DNA of 64,000 nt from contig NC_084711.1 in assembly GCF_033807575.1 (NCBI RefSeq), positions 5,022,001 to 5,086,000 on the forward strand, in the 5' to 3' direction. This document shows, piece by piece, positions 1 through 10,789 of this stretch. Within the stretch, counting starts at the first letter, position 1; the number at the start of each line of letters is the position of its first letter. The DNA comes from Cydia pomonella. Taxonomy: Eukaryota > Arthropoda > Insecta > Lepidoptera > Tortricidae. The position numbers and the translations under genes were made by a program. The notes beneath the pieces are model-generated. The model worked only from the letters and a program-made list of their open reading frames with translations. It had not been told where the DNA came from and did no database searches.

Positions 1-78
1 ATAATAAAACAGAACACACACATGATTTAAGTGTTATAACCAGGCTACGTTTTAATTCCAACGCCTCTCTTGTACCAG

Positions 79-260
79 CGCAAATGGCGGCGTTCCCCCC
101 CGGGTTCGCGGCGGCGGGCGCGCTGCCGGGCTTCGCGCCGGCGGCGGCGGCGGCGGCCAACTTCGCCAACTTCCGGCCGCAGTACTCCGTGCCCGGCCAG
201 CCCGCCGGCGCCTCCTCCGGCTCCAACGTAACTACCACCACTCAATATCTATGCTGCTGA
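79..260 (+). CDS. Ala/Pro-rich coding exon of an unidentified gene (partial)
   Basis: A splice acceptor (tgtaccag) ends at 78. It is followed by an open frame reading AQMAAFPPGFAAAGALPGFA and then a run of alanines, NFANFRP and a Gly/Ser-rich stretch. GC content is far above the surroundings, as expected of a real exon. The frame can leave through a donor after position 227 (AAC|gtaact, phase 0) or run to a TGA at 258-260. The low-complexity Ala/Pro/Gly composition is typical of tails of insect RNA-binding proteins and transcription factors, but I do not recognise the family. The upstream part of the gene lies outside the window. Confidence 0.4.
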
Positions 261-1101
261 TAAACTGGAGACTTCATTTGCAATGAGCGTTCTCGAAGAG
301 AAGCATGTATTCGTCGAAAAATACGCCGAATCTGCTTAAAAACTGCGTATTCTCGATGTTGTGCTCGAGTGAATGCTCAAGTGTATCGGCACTTTACCGT
401 ATCCAATATGGACTTATGCAACTATGACTTATGTAACATATATTGAACTTAATAATATATAAGATTCAATATATAATTGCATAAGCTTTTTCTCGCAGTT
501 CGTCTGCGTAGAATGAAAATTTCCACAGCAAAAACTATCACACGTCTTTCTCTGGGACTCAAGACAGTCACCGTATCAATTTTCATATAAATCGGATCCA
601 CAGTTTAAACGTCAAGAGGTAACAGAGTAACTTTTGTATTTATAATATTTAAAACAATTATTAACGCTTGACCGAACACAAGTAATATCATCGAAATCCC
701 TTTTTGATAGTTGACGAAATGATATGGGTAATGCTAACATGAAACTTTCTTTTACAGAAATCATAAACCCGCGTAACTTATCCACCGCAATCAAATTGGC
801 CAATTCAGGTAATTATCACACAATTATATGATATAAATAGTTTTTTTTTTCACAAAAATGTACCGCCACCCAGAATACTGCAATACCTAATTACAAAATC
901 AAATTGAATTGTACAATTTATTTATATCGAAAGTATAAAATCTTTGTTTGTTTTTTGTTATAATATGTTACTTATTTTTCCGACCAATTAAGTGAAATAT
1001 ATATATATATATATATATATTGTAATTATGTTTAGGGTGGCAAGTGTACTTTCATTATTTTTATTCTATTAAAGAATTCTAACAAAGTTTTTTTGTTTCA
1101 G

Positions 1102-1390
1102 TGAGCAAATTATGGTCGAATAGATAAATATTCTAGATGTAAGCTTTCCAAGATTCCTGTTCCATATTGGGTTGAAGTGATAACTATAGTGATTAGTGCA
1201 TTATGCGTTAGGTAACATATTGTATGGCGTTTTGACAGACTCACAATACTATTTATTTCATCCTGACCTGTATGTTGTCGATAATATTATATTATGTAAT
1301 AAGTGATTGTGGAATTTTTGTTTTATGAATTCATTATTTTTGATTTACCAAAAATGAGAAATGAATAAATCATATTATTAAGTGATACTC
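1102..1390 (+). other. Possible terminal exon / 3' UTR of the upstream gene
   Basis: A strong acceptor (long T-rich tract then tttcag) ends at 1101, and an AATAAA signal lies near 1363. If joined in phase 0 to the exon at 79-227 it supplies an immediate TGA stop; the other phases give short tails ending in TAG or TAA. This would make a gene on + lying tail-to-tail with Donson. The link is inference only. Confidence 0.2.
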
Positions 1391-1440
1391 TTGTATTATT
1401 TAACTTGTCTTAACAATTATATTGAGAAAAAAATATAATC

Positions 1441-1645
1441 ATAGACAGCGCACTTCACTCCGTCAATAACGCCTAGGTTCTTAGCTACTAGCGCTACTCT
1501 GGAGAGATTTGGAACTATTATTTATAGCTGACAGCTGGACACTTTTGCAACAGTTCTGCCTATGGAGATTTTATTCCTGGACTCTACCTTGGCAGAATCA
1601 TCAACACCTTGATGGAGCCATAACACGAAAAATTGATTGATTCTA
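1441..1645. repeat. Dispersed repeat, second fragment at 14355-14415
   Basis: The segment ending near 1640 (ggcagaatcatcaacacc, then gatggagccataacacgaaaaattgattgatt) recurs almost unchanged at 14355-14415 just beyond the DIRS element. No coding content is visible. The rest of 1646-2049 shows nothing recognisable apart from the Donson 3' flank. Confidence 0.45.
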
Positions 1646-2049
1646 CCTTCCATAATTCTAGGTATTGTAACGCCACCTATTTACGGTTTTTTGACAGACA
1701 CTTTTTGGTACATAGAGATTGTATTACAACGTTAATCAAGAGTTATTTATTGAATACTGCTCTATCTATACTGCCTTGCTATGACAATTACAGGTATTTA
1801 AATTATATTCTATATGAATCTTGTAAAAGCCGACCATCTGAACGAATTTTGCCTATATCCTGTTGTGCTGACCTGCTACAGTTTGCATTTTATAGCCAAA
1901 AGATTGATCAGTTAAAAATAATCCAGCTGCCTTAAGAGTACTTGCAAAAGAAACGAAGTAATTTGTACAAAAATATATTACATTCATGATAATTTCAATA
2001 CAATTCACACAAAAATCAGTCAGTCAAAAATAAATCATTAAGAAACAGG

Positions 2050-5000
2050 TCACCACGTGTAAGTATTGTCTTCGGCGTTATACTTGACGCTGTCCAGCGG
2101 CTTGACTATGCTGGGGTCCGAGGAACAGAAGTGCTGCAACATCTCTTCGCTGATCCCGCAGTCTGATAAGTTCTCCTTGTTGAAGGCTTTGGCGAAGTGG
2201 TTGGGCTCATTCTCCTTTGAAGACTCATCTGTAAATGTAAATAATGTCAATGCGTTGTTCAACGAATTAAAAACCGAGATAAAACTTGTGTAGGTAAACA
2301 ATAATGAGACTAGAATACCACAAAAGTCACGGAGTGGAAAAATGTCAACGACGTTTATAAGATAAAGCAAGGCATACTTAATTAAAAAAAACTCCATTTT
2401 TGTCAGGTCATAATCAGAACTGACTAAAATAGGGAATATTACGCGGAACTCTGCGTAGCGGGCGCCACTACCACAATCCATCACAATCTGAGGGTCTACC
2501 GCGAAACAAGAAAATGGAAAGTTCGTTATCTAACCTCTATCACTCTTGCATATTTGAGCGATGAAGAGGCAGTTAACTACATTTCGATTTTCGCGTTTCC
2601 CGGTAGGCACTTTGTAAACAAACCGCCTTGATGCATCAATGTCAATTTTATTATCTATGAAAATTTGTCAAACAGTTTAAGGCACAGTATGTATAAGTCA
2701 CTCTATGGTTTACGAAAGGTGCTAGTGCGGCAGAACATTGCAGTAATACTCCCTATTAGACCAAGCTAAGTTGGCAGCGATTTTGATAGCCCAGACAGTG
2801 CAAGTGTTATTAAAAACTTTTAAAAGAACACTTGCACAGTCTGGGCTATCAAAATCGCTGCCAACTTGGTCTAACTTTATTTTTGCGAGTTTTAGGTCTA
2901 TCTTGGATAAAATATCGCTCCAGTTGTCGCAACCATTGGCATAGATGTTTATGAACACCAACTAAGACCAAGCTAAGTTGGCAGTGATTTTGATAGCCCA
3001 GACTGTGCAAGTGTTATTTAAATGTCATCATTTCATAGAAGTTTAAATTAAAATTAAATATATTTATTTGCATTAAGTGTGGTAAACATTAATGGTCATC
3101 TTTACATATGTAAAATTAGATCACACACTTAGCTAATAATAAGCATGCAAATTTTTTTTATACACACTAACAACTATATTTAGTATACTTACAAACATGA
3201 AATGATTTAAAAATTAATACAACATTATACTACAAATTTCAATCATATTGTTCATGTTAAATAGCATAAGTAAATAAGGATTACATGTTATTCTTCGTTA
3301 TCAGATTCTAAAAATTCATTCATTGTATAAAAACATTTTTCTTTTAACCATGTAAATAGATGCCGCCTAAACTGGGTTATCGATGGTTGTTGTCTTATTA
3401 CGAGAGGTAAAAGTTTAAAGTTTTTAAATAACACTTGCACAGCCTGGGCTATCAAAATATGCCAAATTAGCTTCGTCTAACTCTATGTTACAATCTTATT
3501 CCCATAACAATAGAGTTGTTTTCAGATTATCATAGCTTATGGAAGGGTCACCTTGCGCGATGGCCTTGGCCGCCCACGAAAAAGCGACCGTCGGCGAATG
3601 ATGCGCGAAGGTGGCGCTGAACTGCGCGCCGGAGTCCTTGAGCACGTCGAACAGGGAGTGGACTGTGCTCGGCAGGATGGGCCCGCGCAGCTCGATCGAG
3701 AAGTACTTCTTGTTGTCCGAGTGTAGGACACTTTCGCGGACCTAAACACAAAACATGATACTATTAATTAGCGACTTATAGCGACTGGAGCGGAGTGACT
3801 TCTTTTTTTGAGACAGGAACCTCAATGACATTTTGAAACATGGTGCCACATTGGAAAAATGGTGTGAAACATATCTGAAAGTTCACTTTCACCATCAGTA
3901 AAACACTTTATTGTAGAAAAAAACACACATCATTTGTACAAGGCGTACTTATTCCTTTCGGGGGTCTCTCCCAGTTAACCTTTGAGCAATTGAGGGAGAA
4001 TTGGAGAATGGTAGACAGCAAAACTGTAGTAAACGGCAGCCTCTGGAGAGCATAATTTTTCTTCGAGAGCTGTAGTTATAATTAGTAGTATTATGTAGTG
4101 GTTATTCACATAATAATTTTCGTTTATCGTATCATGTACCGTACCTACTAGTTTGGCCAGATTTTAAGAATTGTTTTTCATACTTTGAGCAACTAGTGTC
4201 CCTCCATCCTCCATGAAACGCAGTTGGTGGTGGCTGATAATAGACTTGCAGCTGAGTAGGAACTTGAACAGCGCTTCTTCGTTTCCAGGCGCGAACTATT
4301 AGGCTGGTTACGTAGTTGTATTATTTTCTTTACGTTTAGCGACTGTAGCGTGCCCCCATGGAAGGCGGTGGGCGCTAGCAAGGTGGGCGGCACGCCGGCG
4401 AGCGGGCCGGTGGCCGCGACGATGCTCTTGCAGTTGAGCAGGAAGTTGAACAGCGCCTGCGCGTCGGCGCCGCGCGCGAACACCAGCGACTCGGCCGCGC
4501 TGTCCACGCTGCTCTCGGCGGTGTGGACGATGCGCGCCTGAAAATAATGCACTACACTAAATATCGTCCTTAACGCGTTACTTCGATAAGAAGACGGAAA
4601 GTATAACACAGTGATTCCTAACCTTTTCAGTCCGGTTACCCCTAAGACTAAATAGGGATCCTGATTTTACCCCTCCCAATAATCATCAATAGTCTTTCTT
4701 ATAGGTTTAATCTTTGTTATCTTTAATTAAGCTTATTACCCCCGTGAAATACCAGTTTTACCCCCACGGGGGTAATTACCCCCAGGTTAGGAACCACTGG
4801 TATAACACAAATAGAGAACAGCTTTTATAACCACATATTTAGTTTTATTTTCGTAGTCCTACGATGTCTAATTCGTATTTTACATAACTATGCCCGTATA
4901 AACATTATTGCCAGTTGCTGTCAATTTACTCTAGATAGCAGCGTAGGAAGATCTTTATTAGCACGATACAATAAACACACAATGGAAATCACTCATCACG

Positions 5001-8000
5001 GAATAATCCAAATGGCAGGTTTCGCGACGCTGATGTTCAGTGATACTTAGAAATCGGAGACAAAACACGAACCTGCTGGTTATTAATCCTATTTAGCATC
5101 TCTGCCTCCAAACCCAATTGCGACAGGAACGCATCAGGATCCTCGTCCCCCGACCCTTCCTCCTGCTCCTGAGCCTCTTGTTTCACATTAGTGTCGTCCA
5201 TCGTGTCATAGCAGCTGTCGAACGAGGAGTTCTTTGGCCGGTCTTCGTCTGATGTGTTTAGCCGCTTTTTGTCAGGGCGGAGTGGCATTGTAAATTCTAC
5301 GTCTGTAAGAAAAGATAATTTGGTTAATCGCTTTGCTCTATTTTTAAGTCCATCTTGTTTCATTAGCAGCAGAAGTAACTAAAAGGATCAAAATGTTCAC
5401 ATCACAATTTTCAAAAATATCTGCACTTAAAGCAAGGTTGGGAAGCATTTTTATATTGTTATTTTTTAAAGTCAACTTCATAAATTTTATAGTTATGTAG
5501 AGTTTGATAAGAACGTGTTCTAGTCTCACCTTCTTGTCGCAGCGTCTGCCTGAAGCCCCTCGTGGTAGGGCTGATGAGCGCGCAAGGCTCGGACACGCCG
5601 CACAGTCCAGCGGCGCGAAATAAACACGTAAAAGTATTCGCACATACGTAGAAGTATGGGCAGTGGCGTGCGCGTAGCAACTGTAACAAGTTATTGTTTA
5701 AATTATAAAATTCTAAACCTTTCGAACCATGGAACATTGAACACAACACTGAAAAATGTTTGTAACAGAATTTCTCTGTCTCCTTATTTATTTAATTTAA
5801 AATCAGTTTTGATGTGAACTTTTATCATCCACTTTATAAAGTTTTAGACTGCCTGTAGGGCTATGATGGTCGGCTCTTTATCATTTGTCACCATGCCTGT
5901 CACGTTCTAACAAGTATGTAAGTGCGAAAGTGACGGGCATAGTGACAAGTGATATAAATGGAACCGTGATGCCACCGCTGGAGTCTGAGATTATCCGTTT
6001 CGCAACCTCCCGCGGGTTGGAATGTTGACTGTCGCATAGGGTGTTCGCGGGCCGGGGTTTGGAGACCCCTGGTCTATATCATCGAAACAGTCTTTCTCAC
6101 CTGAAAAAGTGATCTGAAGCTCTCGGTCCACTCGGTATGCAGTGCCTGCTTGACTTCTTCATTGCCGGCCAGAAAGCTGGTAGCAGATACACGGCCCGAT
6201 GATCGGGGGAACAACTCTAGCCATGGGAGTTGCGGATGTTGCCAGTAGAGACATGTCTGGTGAAAGCGCGCCCGCGGTGAGGTGTCTAGAGTGGATGAGG
6301 TGGTTGTGTCGAGGCAGCGGACGAACCTGATATAATGCAGTGCATGATATCTACAGATTCTTAAGAGAACATTACATTGATAAATAATGACATTAGTAGA
6401 AATGCAATGAAAAACCATACCTTAACTTTCTTAAAAATAAAAATATATATGTAACTGCATACCCTGTGATCCCAGATGCCTCTTCACTGGCTTTCAGTTT
6501 TGCGGTCCACGCAAAAGGCTTTGGTGACATTAACCTAAGCTTTGACTTGAGCGCCCAGTCTATTGGCAGGTGCTTGCACTTCTTTACAGCAATATCCTAA
6601 AAGTTTGGATGACCACTAAGTATAATTTATATAATCAAGTATGGTAATACACTGAAGAACAATGAAACGGGGTCAATTTCTCAACCACTCAATCATATAT
6701 TTAAAAAAATGTGTTTACTTTAATTCACAGTAGGATACAAGATTATACACCATGTTTTTTTATTTCCGTTAATTTCAAGGGTGCATCCCTAAGCTTAAAT
6801 TAAGTAACTTTGTCCAAGACACGAGTATTTTAATTAAGTCCATTTTGGAGATAATTAATGATTATTTTTTGTCTCATAAGGCCCTTACGAGCGTGTACAC
6901 TTGCCTTAGGGCCTGTTTACATATTGATTAGTGTTTAGTACGAGTTCATACATTTGCTGCTAAACGTAAATACTATCTTGGATGATCGGTATTCGAAATG
7001 ACATTGATATGTCAATTGTTTGGTTAAGTTAAATGTAATGCCCATGTTACAACAACACTATATGCAACATTACATTACTAAACAATTTTTTTTATCAACA
7101 TACTGATACCCCAAAGTTAACGGAATTCAATAAAAACATGGGTGTACTTACCGGTTCTACAGAATGTTCTGCTGTGAACTTTTGCAATAGATTTGAGAAT
7201 GTAGATAGCTTGTTAGTGTCCAACTCCTGTGGCACCTTCTCTACCTTTGCAGGTAGTTTTAAAAGAGCAAACAGTGTTTTGTCATTTGATTCGTCTAGTT
7301 CTGCAAAGTCAGTTTTTGCCTTTTTAGTCTGCTGAGGATTTGACCTGTAAGAAGAATGTATCATGATAAAATGGTCAAAGGTTAATGTGATTAGTAGCAT
7401 GACCTGTTTTTCAATTGACTAAGGTTCATGTAATCTTTCTCCGTCTACTTCAGTGTGACAAAATGAGGTTAAGGTGCTTGCTTGCTTCCTGAAACCCGCG
7501 CTCACCCTGATACTTTGCGAGTAGTGAATTTGCTTTATTCTATAAGGTTGTATGCAGCAAAACAGGTTTTACTGTTTAAAGTAAAAAAAAAAACACGAAT
7601 TAATCAAAAATCACAACTACAGAATTTAAGTGTGTTTAGACTAATCTACATGGAAAAATTAGAGGCCTGAATTTGTACCATTTGGCTGTCCAGTAAAAAT
7701 GTTTGTTTAAAATTAGGCAACTACAGAAATGAACTTGATGCCATGACTAACCAGTTCACCAAATACTTTCACAAATTTTGTAGTTGCTGAGATAAATCAA
7801 GATACATGATGCCAAAATTTACAATGCTTTATTTTAATGTTAGAGTTGAGTTAGTACCCTGTTGAATAAGGTAGGTTTAAATTTCTTTATTCTCAATAAG
7901 AATTTGACAATTTACTTACATGAGAACTTAAAACTACACAAATACATTTATTTTGCATGAAATTAGCGAAAGAACTAACGACATAGAGGGTATTTAAACA

Positions 8001-8810
8001 TATTACAGTAAAATAAAATCTGCCGATACACTTTAACAAAACATAGATGGTAAACATTCCATCTGTTCAGATGTACACAAAACATTTTATAATTATTAGT
8101 AAGTTAAGGCCAGCGCAACTTGTTTCCAAATAAGATTCATAGAAAGGGTGTTAAAACAAGTCATGTTATTTATTTATAGAATAGCATTATAGTATAATTA
8201 AGTCCAAGGACACTATGTTCTGTGAGTCTCCATATAAACAATATAATGTGTCTAACACCATTTTGAGACAGACTTTGATTAGATATTACTATCATTAATT
8301 TCCAGTAAATATAAGGATGTTACATAAATGTCTGAGCTGATTAAGACAAAACATGTCATGGAAAGTTCAGTCTGAAAAGGTAGAATAGTATACTTTACAC
8401 GGTCAATATCTTATAGGATAGAAGCAATCAAATCTAATTTAAGCCTAGAAACAGCATGAACTTACTTTGAAAATGGGTTTTTCCTTTTGTCTCCTTCTAG
8501 GAGCCTTGAAAAATCTAAGGCACTGGTTTCTTGACTACTGGGTTCCTCACTAGACGATACTGAAGGGTGTTTCATGCGTTCCTGCGTTAGACAACATGAA
8601 TAATAATAAACAAACACCACTGTATTAGGGGCATGCGTGTACATCAAAATAATACACCTATTAAAACAATACAATAGCGAAATGAACCGTGAGATAAGAT
8701 ATATAATATTAAGTGTAATTTTATACCTGTAAAGCTAATTTTCGTTTTTTCAGCTTGTGCAGCTGCATAACTTCGCTGGGCCTTTTCCATGGCGATGGAG
8801 GCGGATTCAT
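2050..8810 (-). CDS. hd: Donson / humpty dumpty replication-fork protein, complete, 10 exons
   Basis: DONSON proteins act in the nucleus in assembling the replicative CMG helicase and protecting forks; fly humpty dumpty is needed for replication and gene amplification. Exons, in minus-strand order: 8810-8727, 8581-8466, 7344-7152, 6596-6463, 6326-6101, 5680-5530, 5302-5073, 4537-4334, 3741-3552, 2228-2050. All joins keep phase with GT-AG borders and give 1707 nt, 568 aa, close to human DONSON (about 566 aa). Family blocks seen: the N-terminal [15 protein letters not shown] and KRKNPF motifs, [53 protein letters not shown], an acidic segment ([19 protein letters not shown]), [20 protein letters not shown] and [17 protein letters not shown]. 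The start is the first Met of the exon carrying the conserved N terminus. Introns hold MITEs. No frameshift or missing block is visible. The 5' flank is cut short by the DIRS element. Confidence 0.93.
2755..2875. mobile_element. Foldback MITE in the last Donson intron
   Basis: Two near-perfect arms (ttagaccaagctaagttggc ... gccaacttggtctaa), each about 55 bp, fold into one hairpin around a short AT-rich loop. The same arms bound the larger element at 2962-3481, so this looks like a solo palindrome of the same family. Confidence 0.7.
2962..3481. mobile_element. About 520-bp MITE with the same terminal repeats
   Basis: The left arm (taagaccaagctaagttggc through cttgtgttatt-like sequence) and the inverted right arm (aacacttgcacagcctgggc to cttcgtctaa) flank an AT-rich non-coding centre. 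The right arm is more diverged than the left. It lies in the last Donson intron, 80 bp from the solo palindrome. Confidence 0.6.
4609..4799. mobile_element. Non-autonomous hAT element with perfect 8-bp target duplication
   Basis: The termini read CAGTGATTCCTAACC and GGTTAGGAACCACTG. They are flanked on both sides by gtataaca (4601-4608 and 4800-4807). CAGTG termini with an 8-bp duplication are diagnostic of the hAT superfamily. The 191-bp body has no ORF. It lies in the Donson intron between exons 7 and 8. Confidence 0.8.
5878..5956. repeat. Hairpin-forming MITE-like sequence
   Basis: tatcatttgtcaccatgcc at the left pairs with ggcatagtgacaagtgata at the right around a central spacer. It lies in the intron between Donson exons 5 and 6. 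Confidence 0.5.
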
Positions 8811-9083
8811 TTTCCTTATCTTTAAATTAGATGTTACTGTATATCACGTTACTAAAACATGGTTAATTAGGCCGAATACTAAAAGCCGCCGCTTTATTTA
8901 AAAAAATAGGACGGATAAAGAAAACAATAGAAACACGCATCTTCTTGGCTCTTGGCTGTCAAAGCAAAGACTGGGTTGCCATTTGACAAATTGACATCCA
9001 TAGCTGCCATTGCCAGGACAAAAGTATAAATTTTAAAATGAAGCTGTTTTGCACTCCAACAAAACAGCTATTATGTGTGTGGA

Positions 9084-9256
9084 GAAAACACAACATTTGA
9101 TTGAAGAAGCTATTCGAGTTTTATGCCATAAATTATGAAAATGCCTCTTACCGTAGTATTTCTTCGATGATTTTGTTACCTTAAACGTCCCAGCAGTGTT
9201 GACCGCGTGAAAAAACACCTCTTGATAAGCACGCCGTCATCCTACTAATTTCATAG
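9084..9256. repeat. Left inverted terminal repeat of DIRS element
   Basis: Reverse complement of 13945-14117, 173 bp, with no mismatch seen by eye. Outside it the left end carries its own tail (9037-9083), which is represented in the internal complementary region. Confidence 0.9.
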
Positions 9257-9286
9257 TCTTGTCAATCACCAGCAAGAAGCTTGCTG

Positions 9287-9383
9287 CAATGTTGTGTTTT
9301 CTCCACACACATAATAGCTGTTTTGTTGGAGTGCAAAACAGCTTCATTATATGTGTTTCCGAAAACACAACATTTGATTGAAG
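9287..9383. repeat. Internal complementary region of DIRS element
   Basis: Positions 9287-9349 are complementary to the left extremity (aatgaagctgttttgcactc onward). Positions 9347-9383 are complementary to the right extremity (ending ggaaacacatataat). The two parts overlap by three bases, marking the circle junction. Confidence 0.88.
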
Positions 9384-9805
9384 ACCTGTTTGTTCTCTGC
9401 TGGTGACAAAATGGGAACTTAAATGCTATGTGATCAGTCTTAATAAAACAATTGTATCTAATCACACCTTTTATATATATGTAATCAACCTGTATACTCA
9501 GTAGCAATAGCCCTTTAAATATAGAGATTAAATTTTTATGTTTGCACAACATTATTATTATAACATGGTTATGTTATATTATATTTTATTATAATATTAT
9601 ATTTTTAACAAAATATTTTTATTACTAATTTCAATAGTACTTTTTATTTCTTTATTCGAACAGTTGAGATCGAAGTAAAAATTAAAAACAAAACTTCTAA
9701 TTCACTAGATGTTAGTGTTCATTAACTATCTATGAGAATAAGGTACAATGATTACAATCATATTAAATAATCAATCGAATAATAGTTAAATTTCTAGAGT
9801 AACCT

Positions 9806-10789
9806 TTATACTTCTAGAAATTGTTTTGCCAAATGGTCTACTTGGGTAGCTGTATTTGTCTTTTCCACTACCCGGCAATAATGTTTCTTAAAAGTTGCCG
9901 CACTCCTCCAGTTACCTCTTTTTAATATTTCTTCTATAGGTTGCTGTTCCGAGTAGCTTCTAGAGGCTACTGCTGCTCTAATGCTACCTGGAGGGGCGTT
10001 AATGTCTATTTCTTTAAAAATTGTTCTTATCCATCCTGCTATCTGAGTCCTGGTAGCAGATTTTACTTTCCCTGTAATTGATATAAAGAGACTATTGATA
10101 TCTGTATTTTCAGATAGTCTCCTATTCAGGGTTACATTGATCAGTTCTTTTACATGTTTTACTGGGCATAGTCTCAAGTCTGAATGTTGTTTCAATAGCC
10201 ATCCTGATTGCCTTGCGTTGGCGTTATCTGTTTTTGACCCAAATTTTGGCCATAGAATCAGGCTCTTATCCAATTTTTCTATTAGATTCTCTTCTGCTAT
10301 ATCTAGTAGTGTAAGGTCATGTACTCTTCGACCAGAAGCTAGTAACAAGATGATTGCAGTTCTTCTTGATACTTCAAAAAGTGTTCCTGAATTAGGAGTT
10401 TCTTTGAGCCAATTGAATATTATTTCTGTGTCCCAAATTTTTTCTTTTCTCTCTATAGGTCTCATGATTGATATGGCTTTTAGCACTTGTTGTACAAAGA
10501 AGTTTTTTGTCAATTCTTCTGCTGCTGAGTAAGTTATAATTGCTGATTTATGCAGCAGTATGGTTCTGTAAGCCAAATGATCCTCAAGATGGAGTTTAGC
10601 AAGGAATCTAGCTAGGTCATTTCCCTTAGGTGATTTAGGGTCTATATTATTTAGTCTGCACCATGTAGTCCATCTATTGATTGGAGCTTTGTAAGTTGTC
10701 AGGGTCGAGTCTCTCCAGCTCTTTCTGAGGAGTTGTCTCTCTGATGCAGACCAGTGAGCGACCTGGTCAGCCCACCCCCAATTTTCCAT
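9806..10789 (-). CDS. DIRS tyrosine recombinase
   Basis: The integrase-like recombinase that inserts the circular DNA copy. The frame is open much further upstream, but that part only shadows the RT gene. The first Met in recombinase-like sequence (MENWGWADQVAHWSASERQL) is at 10789, giving 327 aa and overlapping the end of the RT-RNase H ORF by about 90 nt, as is usual in DIRS. An N-terminal SAM-like DNA-binding segment (DSTLTTYKAPINRWTTWCRL) is followed by the catalytic core: the first Arg in SGRRVHDL near residue 153, a second Arg-containing block near GSIRAAVASRSY, and a Tyr in FKKHYCRVV near residue 304. No internal stop. Alternative: translation by frameshift or re-initiation from the upstream ORF. 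Confidence 0.88.
   Translation of the reverse strand: MENWGWADQVAHWSASERQLLRKSWRDSTLTTYKAPINRWTTWCRLNNIDPKSPKGNDLARFLAKLHLEDHLAYRTILLHKSAIITYSAAEELTKNFFVQQVLKAISIMRPIERKEKIWDTEIIFNWLKETPNSGTLFEVSRRTAIILLLASGRRVHDLTLLDIAEENLIEKLDKSLILWPKFGSKTDNANARQSGWLLKQHSDLRLCPVKHVKELINVTLNRRLSENTDINSLFISITGKVKSATRTQIAGWIRTIFKEIDINAPPGSIRAAVASRSYSEQQPIEEILKRGNWRSAATFKKHYCRVVEKTNTATQVDHLAKQFLEV

Noticed and set aside
1633..1935. 100-codon ORF on +
   Set aside because: Starts inside a dispersed repeat, has AT-driven composition, no known motif and no splice context.
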